DNA of 64,000 nucleotides from positions 33,043-97,042 of the forward strand of contig CAJVPP010000001.1 in the NCBI GenBank assembly GCA_910592005.1, read 5' to 3'. This DNA is from Funneliformis mosseae (Eukaryota > Glomeromycota > Glomeromycetes > Glomerales > Glomeraceae). The notes under the pieces are model-generated. The model saw only the letters and a list, made by a program, of their open reading frames with translations, made no database searches and had not been told where the DNA came from. Positions within the stretch are counted from its first letter, which is position 1, and every line of letters starts with the position of its first letter. Both the position numbers and the translations under genes were made by a program. Shown in pieces: positions 23,541 to 35,875 of the stretch.

Positions 23541-26500
23541 AAGGCCTTATTACATTGTTACATTGTGGCTCAATGCATATTTTTTTCCAAATCTTTACAT
23601 ATTAATTCTAAATTTATTCTTTTAAAGATTCTTAGAATTCTACGAGTGATCGGATTTCCTTAATAGGAAAATCGTATAAGCATGCATTCTTGTATGCCAA
23701 TTTGCAAGTGATGACTGCGAATTTGAATTGAATCATGAGACTGTGGCTCAGCGTAATTACATTTTTCTTTCTAAAATATTCTCTTCCCCCTATTAAATAC
23801 CTGTAATATTCGATAATCTTTTATTTTATTAAATATGAAAATTTTTCAATTAATTCCGCGTTGTTTACGTTTTGTTTGTCTGATTGTGAAAACGAATCAC
23901 GTAGGTAGAATTTTATTATATTTGTAACCCATGCGTATAGTCATGAGATCACCTACTGTTGAAAAAATTTTTAAGACGGATCGGCTGGTTGTGGCTCCAG
24001 TGGCTCAGATCGGAGCGATCGGATGATCGTTATTTAGCGTGTTACTTTTTTTTACCGTAACTTATTCATTTCGTGCCTTCTTGCCTAGAGAATCGATTAA
24101 GGATTTCCTACAATAAATAACAAGAGCTTTTATTTTGGAGAAGGACAAAGCGCTTGAATAATACCTTAAATTTTGACATTTGATCGTTCGCCAATTCTTA
24201 TGATAAAGGAACAATCATGGTCCGAGTTTGAAATTTTGTGGTAAACTGTGAAACTCACAAACGGCTGAATTTTGTGAATTAAGCTTATTGACAAGTAAAG
24301 GTTAAACTGATTGTTTTCGGCTCATATTTTTTAAACTTTGCTTATCAAATCAAAAAGAAAAAGAATCCCAGAACAATCGATGTGATGATAAGAAGGGCAA
24401 TCGAATTAATTCGAAAAAGTCCGGAAGATACCGTGTTGGCAATAACGTTTGATTTAATAAACAAAGTAAAAGTTCGAATTGATGCGCATTTGCAACATTA
24501 GAATGCAAGAAGAATATTCCATGCTTGGTTTGATTGTGTTTTGTTTTGCGTATCTCGTTAAAACCTTCGTCAAAAAAAAATATGCATTTTTTTTTTTTTT
24601 TTTTTTTGTGCAACTTTCACATATACATTATACGAAATCAGTCCAATAAAACCTTACTATTGTTGTGCGAATGTTGACAAATTCTATTCAATTGTTTTTC
24701 TCGTTTTTTTTTTTTAAAAATAAGGCAATTGTTTAATTTGACTCCCTTCAGCCTTAAACTCATTTTAGGCCAAGAAAACTTCCTTTTGATCTGCATACAA
24801 GCCTAATAAGGTGTTGAATAGCTAATTCTTTCTGAACTTGGAGAAGCGATTTTCATGTGTAAAATAATAAAAATAATAATCACGATTATTAATAAAAAAA
24901 ACAATTCATCCTGAAAAAATGTATGATTAATAATTGTGTGATATACAATGTAATAAGCGCACAAAAAAATGTCTTTCGAGAAAGACGCGAAACAACGCAT
25001 TGAAGTTAAAGTATAAATATTTGTTTTACGTAATGATTTGTAAACCAGACCAATGACATGAATGTATGCTACTAATGATGGGGGAAACCTTTCTAGGATG
25101 AATTCTGCTTTTTGGTTTCACGTGAGATTTACAAATTATTAATTACCGTAGTTGTAGATCGAGACACACGATTAAACGCACAGAAATTTTTTCTTTGTTA
25201 ATTTCTAGAATACTTTTGTAAATGCAAGTTTATTGGACATTTTGATTAATTGGCATAGGAATAAAGTTTCAAAGGTTTATCCGGCGATGAATGAAAATCA
25301 AATCAAAATAACGTAAAACGAAATTAAAAAAATATTTACAGATTGGTGCCTTCATTGAGAACATACTTTTTAAGAAAAACAAATGAGTTAAATAAGAAAC
25401 TTGATTTTTTTATTTCTGTCGATATTTCCAAAAATAATATTAATCTTGTAAAAGGGGTTGCTAAAACATTATTCACCTTTAATGTACTAGTTTTCCTAAA
25501 AGCTTTTTTTTTTTTTTAGAAAACGCGTTCCCAGATATTTAACTGGACGACGGGTTTTATTTACTTTACGCCAAGAAGTTTATTGATTCGTATGAAACGA
25601 GGATTTTGTAATAATTATACATAATAAACTAACCGATTTATTAAGCCTAGCGTTTTCAAGGTCGCCTTAATTTTATCTTTATAAGGAATTCAATATACAA
25701 ATAAATCACAATAAATAATTTAATAGGGATATATCACAACATAATCAAAGACTAATAGTATACAGTCAACACTTTAAATGAAGACACGTTTTTTCCCACA
25801 CCTTTCCAATTATGATCTATTTGATTCACGATCCAATGATGATTGCATTTTGATGGTTTATCCCTTATGAGATATACTAGATGGTAACATTTTATTATTT
25901 GTGCAAACTTTAATATAAATTCATATTTTTTTTTTTTTATATATCAACGTACCCATATGTAAACATTTTTAGATTTATTTGGTAATTGCCTAATTTTAAA
26001 GAGAAAGGTGTGAAAGATAACGGTGAACAGCGAAAAAAATCGCAACGCCGGGTATTAATAAATCAGCGAAATGACATCACCGCATATAAATTAAGTAAAA
26101 TATACATATCCATATATATAATATATTAGATGTTGCATGAGCAGATATGTAGATTTGCATGTAATATAAGGCATGGCACAAACATTTGTCATTGTTACAA
26201 TAACATTCAGCATATTCGATTATCGTGCATATTCTGTTACATTCTCGAGCTGTATAAATTGATTATCTTTTAGCACTTAAGCCCTTATTATATAGCATAT
26301 ATTTACTCTCATTCGTTTGGAAAATCTATTTCCCCGGGTTTTGTTTTAATTTAATTTTTTTTTTGCGAATTTATCTTGTAAATCTGGTGATCAATTACGT
26401 TACCATTTTATTTTATTTGACGTTGAACGTAAAATTTGACGATGAATATCAAAAAAAAAACGTATTCACGAAACAAAAGCAAAGTGGTAAAAAAAAAAAA

Positions 26501-26747
26501 AAAGGTGATATGTGATATCAAAAGAAATGTAATGATTTACAACAATGCGAGAATTAAAATTTCCGCAGTAAATCTGGAAATTGTATTTCCGAAACACCAC
26601 AGTCATTGTTCCATATAAATATATAAAAATGAATGCGATCTCTTTCATTCAGGAGTACTTCCTAATCATAACAATAAAAATGTATAATGTGACCGATCAC
26701 TTGATAAGGCGCATGTTCAACGTAAGGAGTTGATGGGGACATATGAT

Positions 26748-26762
26748 GGGGGGGGGGGGGGG
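26748..26762 (+). repeat. Poly-G tract
   Basis: A run of about 13-15 G, preceded by GATGGGGACATATGAT, in otherwise AT-rich DNA. It could form a quadruplex, or could be a sequencing artefact. Confidence 0.7.
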
Positions 26763-27256
26763 ACGTATGAAGTTTCGAAGATTTACATTAAATTAATCCA
26801 ACAGGACACATGATACTTAATTTCCCCATCTCAAAAAAAAAAAAAAAAAAAAAAAAAAGAAAAAGATAAAAAAAAAATTCATGAACACATGATCTCATTA
26901 CAATCTCAAAAAAAGATTTGTTTTTGCGCCAAAACCAAAAAACATCGCATGTTTGTGCTGCGCCACATCCTTCCATAAGATTCCATATTGGTAATTTAGA
27001 TAATTTATAATAACCAGATTTTCTAAATTCGTCGATCAGGTGATCTGTAATTAATTTTCATCATCAAAAAGAGACATTTTGTCAATAAACGTAAAACTGA
27101 TTGATAAGGCGCCTTTTAATCAAGGTCACGTTACGGATCGTATGATTTACTAACTTTACTAACCTCATGATCTGAATTCTTTTTTTAAAAGAGCTACCGA
27201 AGATTACTGCGCCAAATTCGTGTGATGAATAATAAATATATTTGTTTTTAGTAAGC

Positions 27257-27293
<37 letters not shown>

Positions 27294-30200
27294 TAAATAA
27301 ACGTAAAACAAGGGAATATTATGGTATAAATAAATAAACCGATTTTAACAATTTAAAGGTTGTCCTGAGTGATGATAACGGGAATTTGAATAAAATGGGA
27401 ATTTGGTAATGTGGCTTTTTTGGCGCCATGGGGTTTTTCATAATCCAAAAAAAAGGCGGGTAAAATAAAACCAAAAACGAACGGATGTGCGAAGATAACA
27501 TATTGTTCTTAACCGGTAATGCTTACTCCGATGTAATAAGTCTGTCAGAGAAGTGGGTAAAATATATCATTTGAAATTTTGAAGAACAATGTGAGGATAT
27601 TATATTATGTTAACGATTATTAAAATTTATGGTTGGTTATGTCATATTGGTAAATGACTCTTACATACATCCCAATAGCTTCTCGGTAGATTAATCCTTT
27701 AAAAGGATATCAATTAATAAAGTTATTTTTTATACATGTGCTTCTTTTGCCACGCGAGGCCTTTATTTATTTACTCCGTTCCATTTTAAGTTTAGCCTCA
27801 AATCTGGAAACAAAGAAAAAAAGACATAATTTAAAGATAGAAGAGAATTAAAGAACAGCAGATAATGTACCTAATAATAATGATTACACATTCGGGATGT
27901 CCGTGTCCGTGGACGGTATGACATGTGTAACCAAGATAAAATTCAAACTTTATAAGAAAATTATTTTCCTTAATGAAAACCAAATAGGCAAGGTGCAGAA
28001 GAATTAAAAATATAAGAATTCCACGTTTTTCATTGAAAGGTAATAGAAAAAAAATTTTTTATTTATTCAAGTTCGTACAATATAAATTTTCTTTGTCTCA
28101 AATTATTTATTATTTATTTATTTATTTATTTACTTTTTATTTGATTCATCACTCGTTTTCAAATAAACAAAAAATCATACATTCCCATTTGGGAAACTTG
28201 CTTAATATAACTCAATGGATTAATCCAATCATTGAACTTATTATCGAATGATATCATTGGACAAAAATTATGCATTGCATGAAATGGGTTATCAAATTTC
28301 CAAAACGCATTACAAATCTCAAACCTTTTTATCTAAAACCATTTGAAATGATGCAGATATATCCGCAGCAATGAAAATATTTGGAAAAAATGAATAATTT
28401 TATGATATGATGGTTTTTTTTTTTTTTTTACATTGATAACGATAACGATTCATCAACCAAATAATCAATGCGGGGGTATATTAACTTCAATCATGAATGT
28501 GTGAGAATTGATGGTTTTTATCTTATCTTTTGTGCAACTGATTCAATTACATATCTTGATTGGTCATTCACTCATTGGGGAAGGTCGCACTACGGAAATT
28601 ATAGGATAAAACAAAAAAATTACGTACCTATCTAATTTCTGATTCAATCTCCGTAATATGAAGTCTCATCAAAAAAAAAAAAACGTATCTCTGGGAAACC
28701 TCCGAGTCAAAATTAGATGAGTTCTGTTTAGGTGGTGATTGTCTTATTGCATAAAATTAGCTAGATGAATTTTTGCTAAATATTTTGTTTTCGATTAAAA
28801 AATTACAATGAAATTACACACTCCATCATATCACATTATTTTTTTTTTGAATGCTTTTGGGCAATTATAATGAAAATCGATGCATTAAATCCTAGGAAGC
28901 ATTGAGAAAGAATTCTATCAGGAATCCTTGTTATCTTATCGCTTCCATTTATCTTAGATTATCGAAATGCGTGCTATTCAAAAGATTATATTAACGTCCG
29001 TGCTTTTGATTTATCCGAATGTCATAAAAAAATTTTTCTTTGTTCAAATGTTTGTTTTGATGTATTGGCCCATCATGCGCATCAGGTAATAGATAGTGTT
29101 CCTTTCATTCATTCGAGACATGAACACATTCCAATTCATAAGTTTTTCTTTGGCAGTTCATACAATGTATTGAATGACCAATGGAATCTGCCAAAAGAAA
29201 ATAAAAAAAAAATTTCAAAAAAAAAAATATGGTAGATCTTTTCACTCGCATATCAAAACACATCAAATCGGTTCGTCCTAAACGTTTGTATCGTCAATTG
29301 ATAGGCGGCTTCATTAAAAATTTCCACATTGCTATTTTTTTTTTAATAAAAATTCTTTGTCGCACATTTTTAATTAATTTTAAATTTTAATGACATTTTT
29401 AATTTGTTGGCGTATCTTCGGAAAATCTGTTGCGAGTTACAGTTTTTTTTTTTTGGTCCTGGATTTTTTATGTTGGGAAAGGTATTTACCTATTCTGATT
29501 CGTTACCATTTAATTGTTATTAATTTCCTTTTTGTCAAATCGGCTTACGATAATAACATTAATAATTCAGCTTAAAAATTTCCTTATTAGATAGAGGTCT
29601 ACCAAATATTTCAACCGGCTCAACAATTTTACCTACGGTAATATTTTCCCGATGCAAAATTATGATTTAAGTTTTGTTCTTTTGGCAAGAGGTGATACCA
29701 TAATGGCAAAAAAATTTCTTTTTTGATGAGGATAAAAAGAGGAACTAACAGCTTTAATGCCGCATAAAAAAAAAAAAAAAAAATAATAATATGTTCAACA
29801 TGACATGAGAACAAAGAAAAAAAAAGGGGGGGTTGATGAAGAAAATAATATTTACGGTTTTGGATTCTTTTTGAAACAACAAACCCAAAACCCATATTTG
29901 TCAATTTTTTCTCTGGCAGTGTACCTGGTGAAACTTTTCTTTTTGTAATTCGTTCAGAGAAAAATTCCAGGAAAAAAAAAAAAATTAGCCTTTTGAGATT
30001 ATCATTATCACGACATTTTTTGAATTTATTATTTTTTTTTTTTTTTTGTTTTTGACAGATAAACATGTTAATATTATCCTGGGAAGAACAAAGAAAATAG
30101 AAAGAAAAAAAAAAAAAAAAAAAAAATTCCTGTTTTTCATTCATTCTAATGTCATTTTTTTTTTAAAAAAACAATTTTAATGTATGACAGATGCTTTAAA

Positions 30201-33200
30201 AATAATTTGTCATAATTTTCTTTTAAAAAAAATCTCGTTTAATTTCAGGTTTTTTTTTTTTTTTTTTTTTAAAAAAAACTTTTTTTAAAATTTATTACCA
30301 AGAAAGGAAGGTATGGTATCATGAGGCTTGACAATGCTTTGAAATTATTGGACAATACATTTAAATAAATCTCTTTATTTCCATGACACAAAAAAAAAAT
30401 TTTACAACCAAAAAATCGGGTTTGAAATCAAGAAAGTTCTGAAAGGTTCTTCATACTTTATATGGAATTTAGGCGGAAACATATTATAATTTCTGTACTA
30501 TGTGACCGGTTTATCAGATAAGATAATAAATTGATTTCACATTTACCAAATATATAATTGTCTGACTCGGTTAAATATTAAACCTAGCCCTTCCTTCGGT
30601 GCACTAAAACACTTATTATTAGACAAGAGTCCCTAGGCCCATTTATCTGAAACGCCGTGATTTTGCAAACAATTCTTTTAAAACAATCAAAAGCATATTC
30701 CTTTCAAAAACATATAATCAAGGAAATGAAAATTACTCTTTTTCAATTAGGAAAGAACCATTTAAATAAAACAAGTTAAAGATACCAAATTGGGAAATTC
30801 TTGAAAAAAATAACTGTTTCAAAGTTGGATAAACAGCATCGACAAATTTGGTAAATTATGAGGCAGTGTACCAAGTAAATGTCCAAACAAATTGATTTTC
30901 GCCAAATAGAGCCTAGCGTCAACATGGGAACATTGCAGAAGATCAAAGGAAGAGGCTTGTTGTTTGTAACGTTTGGATACCATTTCGGAATATTTTTAAC
31001 GCATACTTATGTCAAAAGGTCATAATGTAATCAATTAACCAAATGATTTGTAAGCAACCAGTTTCCGAATTTTCAAAGTTTTCACATTGTTTGCAAAATT
31101 TAGGATAAATCCGGATATATTGGGTTAGCATTCTAGTTAAAGGGACTTTGAGGCATTCGAAAATATTTCCCCACTGCGGTAAAGTTGAAAAACATCATCA
31201 TTTGCGAATCGGATTATTTTGGCACCTTCGAGCGGTCCTATTGAGCGGAGACCATGCTGCGGAGTACCGGAGCGGTGATGCATAAGTCATTACGCATCCC
31301 CGTTTTTGGGAATTTTACCAAACGTTTATTTTCCGTTTGACAATAAAAATATTGTATTGATAAAATATATCATCATGAGTAATATTATTAATTAGGTCTG
31401 AGAAATTTTCTCGGACCACCTTTCTTAAAAGATCGACGATATATATATATGATGTAGTAAACTCAATTTGTAATCAACTTCAAAATGATGGACAATTGTG
31501 TAATTAATATTACTCAACATTGATTAACCAGATAATTGGGAAAATTGAATGTTTTTGTTCAAACTTAATAATTTTTAACTTAAAATGGACTTGATTTAAT
31601 TGATTTGTGTAAATCATTTCATATAGTTTAAATGTCGAACATGTTTGGGCGCTTGGGGGTTGTGAAAAAAAAAAGGCGCCAAAAGTGCTATTATTTTTAC
31701 TTTTTATTTTTTTTTTTTTGTGCACGTCTTCATATTGTCACCTATAATGTGCGTGTGGACGGTTGGGTTGTCAAACGATGCTGAGAAATAAAACAATAAA
31801 CAGATTTTTATGGCGTAACAAAAAAAAAAAGAATATTATTTCTTTTAGGTAGAGTTTGGGCTTAGTGCTTGCTTCTTCATCTTTCTGAATGGTACATTTG
31901 TTCTTTATCTTGCTTGTATGACAAAAAACCACATTCTAATTTGTTTTCTTTTGAAGGTTTCTTAATTACAACTTCCTGTATCCCCCTTTCATTAATCACG
32001 TTTGAAAATTATTGACACAAAATGAGTCGAGTCGGATCCACGTAAAACGTTTTCATATAACGATCACGTTTTTCCTAAAAAAAAAAATAAATATGAGCGA
32101 GCATGATCATAAAACAAATACGTATTCCGCATGGAAATCGAAGATCTGACCATGTGTTTGCGAACGAAAGAGCTTTTGCATCATGTGTGGCAATAAAAGC
32201 TTCGGACGCAGTAGTGGTCAAGTTGACCGGGATAACGCCAAATGCTTTTTATTCACGTTATAGGAAATCGTTGTTATACTCACAATCAAAAATTTCTTTT
32301 GAATCGTTGAATCGAGTTTCTTTTTTTGTTTAAATTAAGGTTTGCGCAACGCGGTTTCAGATAATTTAATGCTTTTGTGAATTTCAAATAGAAGGTTCAT
32401 TAACGGTATAATATTTCCAAAAGAAGAAAAACCAGAGACAACAATGACCACATTCATAAAACTAAATTGTTTTGCCACGCTGACGAGCTTAAATTTATCA
32501 AGTAAAATAAATCGGTTAGAAATTCGTCGTCCCGCCACAGTAATAAACTAACCGTTCCCATGAGATCTAGATATCTTGAAAGGGAAACAAAAAAAAAAAA
32601 AAATAAAATAAAGGCGGAAAATCTGACCGGAGTTTATCATGTTAATTTTTTTTTTTTTTGACATAAAAAAAAAAAATATGTATTTGTTCTGACCATTTTT
32701 GTATCTCAAAAGCTCTGAAATTTTTATTGTTGTAAAAAAAAAAGGAAAAAAAAAAAATTTTTAAATTTTCCATTATTCAAATGCCGGGTATTTTTGAAAT
32801 TAAATTTATTATAGTAGTAATGATTCTTTGAATGTTTCCTCCCTCATTATTTTATTTTAGATTACCTATTAGGAACAAATAATAAAAAAAAAGCTTGATA
32901 CTATGTGATATGTGATGATATGAATTTGAAGTATCAATATAAATAAATTAAATGATTTAATTGATTTGCAATTTATATTGTTTAAATTAATTAATTATAA
33001 ATAACTTTTTTACATTACTTTACATTATTAATATAAAAAAATTTTTTATACGTAATTTATTACAAAAACAAGTATAAATAAATTAGAACTCTCCCTACCG
33101 TCAGAATAAAAAATTTTTTTTTAAATAAAAAAAAATAAGTCATAAATATATTATTTCCTTTCAAGACAAATATTAAACTGGATCATAAATATCAAATTCA

Positions 33201-33354
33201 ATCAATTAACATTATCAAGATTAATATAAAAGCAGTAAATTAAAAAAAAAAATAATTTATATATAACCCAATCTCCCAACGCATTTCATTTCTGAAAAAA
33301 AAAAAAAAAATTTATTTTTTTTTTTAAAAAAAAAAAAAGTGAAATAATAATACG

Positions 33355-34887
33355 ATGTTCTATCAACCTGAACAATATCAACAATATCAACAAGAACAAG
33401 AACAACGCAAAGAATTAGAACTCTTATTTAAACAACAATTATTGCAACAAGCCATCTTTTCCACACCTCCCCCATCTCCAATGACTACGGCATTAGGACA
33501 TCCAAATCGTTCGTGCGTCAGCTGTAAGAAGAGAAAAGTCAAGTGTGATAGAAAGACACCTTCCTGTTCGGCTTGCCAAAAGTCGAAACATAGATGTCAT
33601 TACACAAGCTATTCTCCTCCTGTCTTTACTGAGGAACTTCAACAACAACGTGATGAAGATGAAGGGATCAAAGCTATAAAGCAAAAGATTGAAGAATTAG
33701 ATAATACCACAAGACAACGATGGGAACATGTTCAAAGAATGTATTCTAATATTAAAAACGTCCAACCTGCCATCGCTGCCAAGGTAAATTATCTTTTTCT
33801 TTTTTATAACAAAAATTTAAAAATGTTTTTCGATTTTCACTCGCTCACCTTTTTACGTTTGTTTTATCATCATTTACAGGAAGAATTTGTAAACAACTCA
33901 TCATCCTATTACCTCGAAGATGACGATACTCTTTTCAACATGAATCTTACCAATCCTATGATGCCTCCGACGTCGGCAGCACAATACCCTTTACCACAAG
34001 GGTCGCCATTGCAAATGTCACAACAAGTCGCTCAACTATCGCCACCCCAATCACATTTATCTCCGCAACAAGTTCAAATCCCCGCGCCTTATTTATTACA
34101 ACAACATTATCATCATCCAACTTCAACGGCAACCTCTCCCTACATTCAAACCGAAAATACCGTCTTTCATTCGGAAAATTATTCCCCGTATATGAGAGGA
34201 ACCATTACATTAAATTATAACTTGAATGGTATGAGACCTTTATTAGGAAGACAAATCGTACCGATTCTACAAGCCATAACTGTAGGAAATGGTCCAATCA
34301 TTCCACCTACAGGATTCACCGATATTGGTAATTTACAAGCTTGGTTAAGAGAAAAACTCTCAAGTCAAGATTGGACGGAAGAATCGGAACAAGATGAAAG
34401 GTTTGAATTACGACCTATCATCGAAGATGTCAATCAGCAATCATATTCATTAAGACAGAGGTTCGAAGTTATTCTTCATCGTGTTGAGTTCGCATCGTCA
34501 CCTACTAGTGCGCATGGAGACTTTCATTCTTATGAATTTGAAGAGAAACCTCATATTGATATGGATAATTATACAAATTACAGTGAGACCGGAAGTAATC
34601 GAAGCAGTATTATAGAGATTGATCCAACAGATATCTTTTTAAATAAGGTTTATTCTTTTGTGAGAAGATTCATAAGGAATCATTCATGGTTACGAGAAAA
34701 TTTCTTAATGAATTTGAGGGTTCGGTCACCACTCATGCCAATGGGATTCGACACTTTCAATGATGGCGTCTTCTCCGACATAGCTGTTGAAGTCAGAAAG
34801 ACTTATTCGTACACCCCTTATCAAGATGTGAAGCTCATTTCCAATAACCATCATGAAGAGTTTGTTAAAGGTCGTTTATTCTTTTAG
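33355..34887 (+). CDS. Zn2Cys6 (Gal4-type) transcription factor
   Basis: The first exon is 33355-33783 and the second 33880-34887, giving 478 residues after removal of a 96 bp GTAAAT...TTTACAG intron. Residues 54-81 form the binuclear zinc cluster (Cys54, 57, 64, 71, 74, 81; SCVSCKKRKVKC then CSACQKSKHRC), a fungal DNA-binding domain. The N-terminus is Gln-rich; residues 110-143 look helical (IKQKIEELDNTTRQRW) and may mediate dimerisation. Pro/Gln-rich stretches follow, typical of activation regions. No fungal-specific transcription factor middle-homology domain is clear. The target genes cannot be told from sequence. The gene is isolated, with 10.4 kb upstream and 4.1 kb downstream free of genes, and A/T homopolymers directly before the start. 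Confidence 0.88.
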   Translation: MFYQPEQYQQYQQEQEQRKELELLFKQQLLQQAIFSTPPPSPMTTALGHPNRSCVSCKKRKVKCDRKTPSCSACQKSKHRCHYTSYSPPVFTEELQQQRDEDEGIKAIKQKIEELDNTTRQRWEHVQRMYSNIKNVQPAIAAKVNYLFLFYNKNLKMFFDFHSLTFLRLFYHHLQEEFVNNSSSYYLEDDDTLFNMNLTNPMMPPTSAAQYPLPQGSPLQMSQQVAQLSPPQSHLSPQQVQIPAPYLLQQHYHHPTSTATSPYIQTENTVFHSENYSPYMRGTITLNYNLNGMRPLLGRQIVPILQAITVGNGPIIPPTGFTDIGNLQAWLREKLSSQDWTEESEQDERFELRPIIEDVNQQSYSLRQRFEVILHRVEFASSPTSAHGDFHSYEFEEKPHIDMDNYTNYSETGSNRSSIIEIDPTDIFLNKVYSFVRRFIRNHSWLRENFLMNLRVRSPLMPMGFDTFNDGVFSDIAVEVRKTYSYTPYQDVKLISNNHHEEFVKGRLFF

Positions 34888-35844
34888 TTGCCAAATAAAT
34901 ACATAATGGGGTTAATATAATCTTTGTTATTTTTGGTATATAACTAATTAATAATAATATGATCACTTGTACCTTTGTCGGAGGTATTAATTTATATCGG
35001 GGACGTTATTATTTATTTTTTTCGCCTTTTAATAATTAGAACAGAAAAATATGCGTAATTCTAATATTATTATTAATAATTAACACTTAACTTGATCGCC
35101 TTTTCGCTTTAAAATCGAATGTTATAATTACCGGAGTCGAAAAGCGCGGTTGGTTAGATCATAATGGAAGAGATTCATCATTGCATATACCACATATATA
35201 TCTCTCCATATATATCTCATATATCCTGGGAATATGAACATTTTTTTTAGTCAAGGAACATTTTTATTTAATAGAAAATTATCATTTCGACATCACATTT
35301 CTATATAGACAAAATCGAATTCATTATCGATTTTTATATCATTTTTTCTGACACTGTATATAGCGAATTTTCTTACACAAAAAAAAAAAAAAAAAAAATT
35401 TTTTTTTAAAAAAAAAACATTTTGCATTACCCGAAAGCATTAATCTGATGAAAAAAAAAAAGAAAGGCAAATATCTTTTCAATGTATATATATTAATACA
35501 GCATTTTTTTAAAAAAATTGGCATACAAAATTGGCATTAATCAGTGAAATTTTTACGTTTTCTGAATGGCGGCGGATAAAATTTATAAATTAATAATTTT
35601 TTTAGAGTAAAAAATTTTTACGAAACTTTTATGATTAATATGGATGAAATAAGGATTTATTAAACATAGTTAAATAATAATAAGAAAGTTTTTTTTTTTT
35701 TTTTTTTTTTACAGATTTTTTCTTATGATTATATTATGAAAATAAAATAAATAAAAATTAAATTTAAAAAAATTCAAAATTTTTGACAGAACGTGTTTGA
35801 ATGTGGTTTCTTTTAAGACTTAATAACAAAATTGAATGTTATAT

Positions 35845-35875
<31 letters not shown>

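Larger units (their letters stand above)
22907..33354. other. 10.4 kb gene-free region of mixed composition
   Basis: No coding gene, tRNA or transposon is recognised on either strand. The stretch differs from the flanking repeat compartments: words are mixed, CpG-containing words are present, and no relic frames with periodic stops appear. It contains many A or T homopolymers (for example a run of more than 30 T at 27,259-27,291), a G13-15 tract (26,748-26,762), nested palindromes (23,430-23,540), and a relatively GC-rich patch (31,215-31,310). It ends at the start of a Zn2Cys6 gene, so it may be long regulatory DNA, unrecognised non-coding transcripts, or a gene too diverged or too finely split for me to see. 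Confidence 0.5.

Noticed and set aside
23940..24060. Possible tRNA or structured RNA in a GC-richer patch
   Set aside because: No T-loop consensus, acceptor stem or cloverleaf could be formed; the same holds for 31,215-31,310.
29629..30144. A 171-codon minus-strand frame
   Set aside because: It consists mainly of Phe and Lys runs from T and A homopolymers, with no domain, no splice context and no codon bias.
32103..32333. A 76-codon frame upstream of the Zn2Cys6 gene
   Set aside because: No recognisable domain and no supporting splice or neighbouring evidence; treated as chance.
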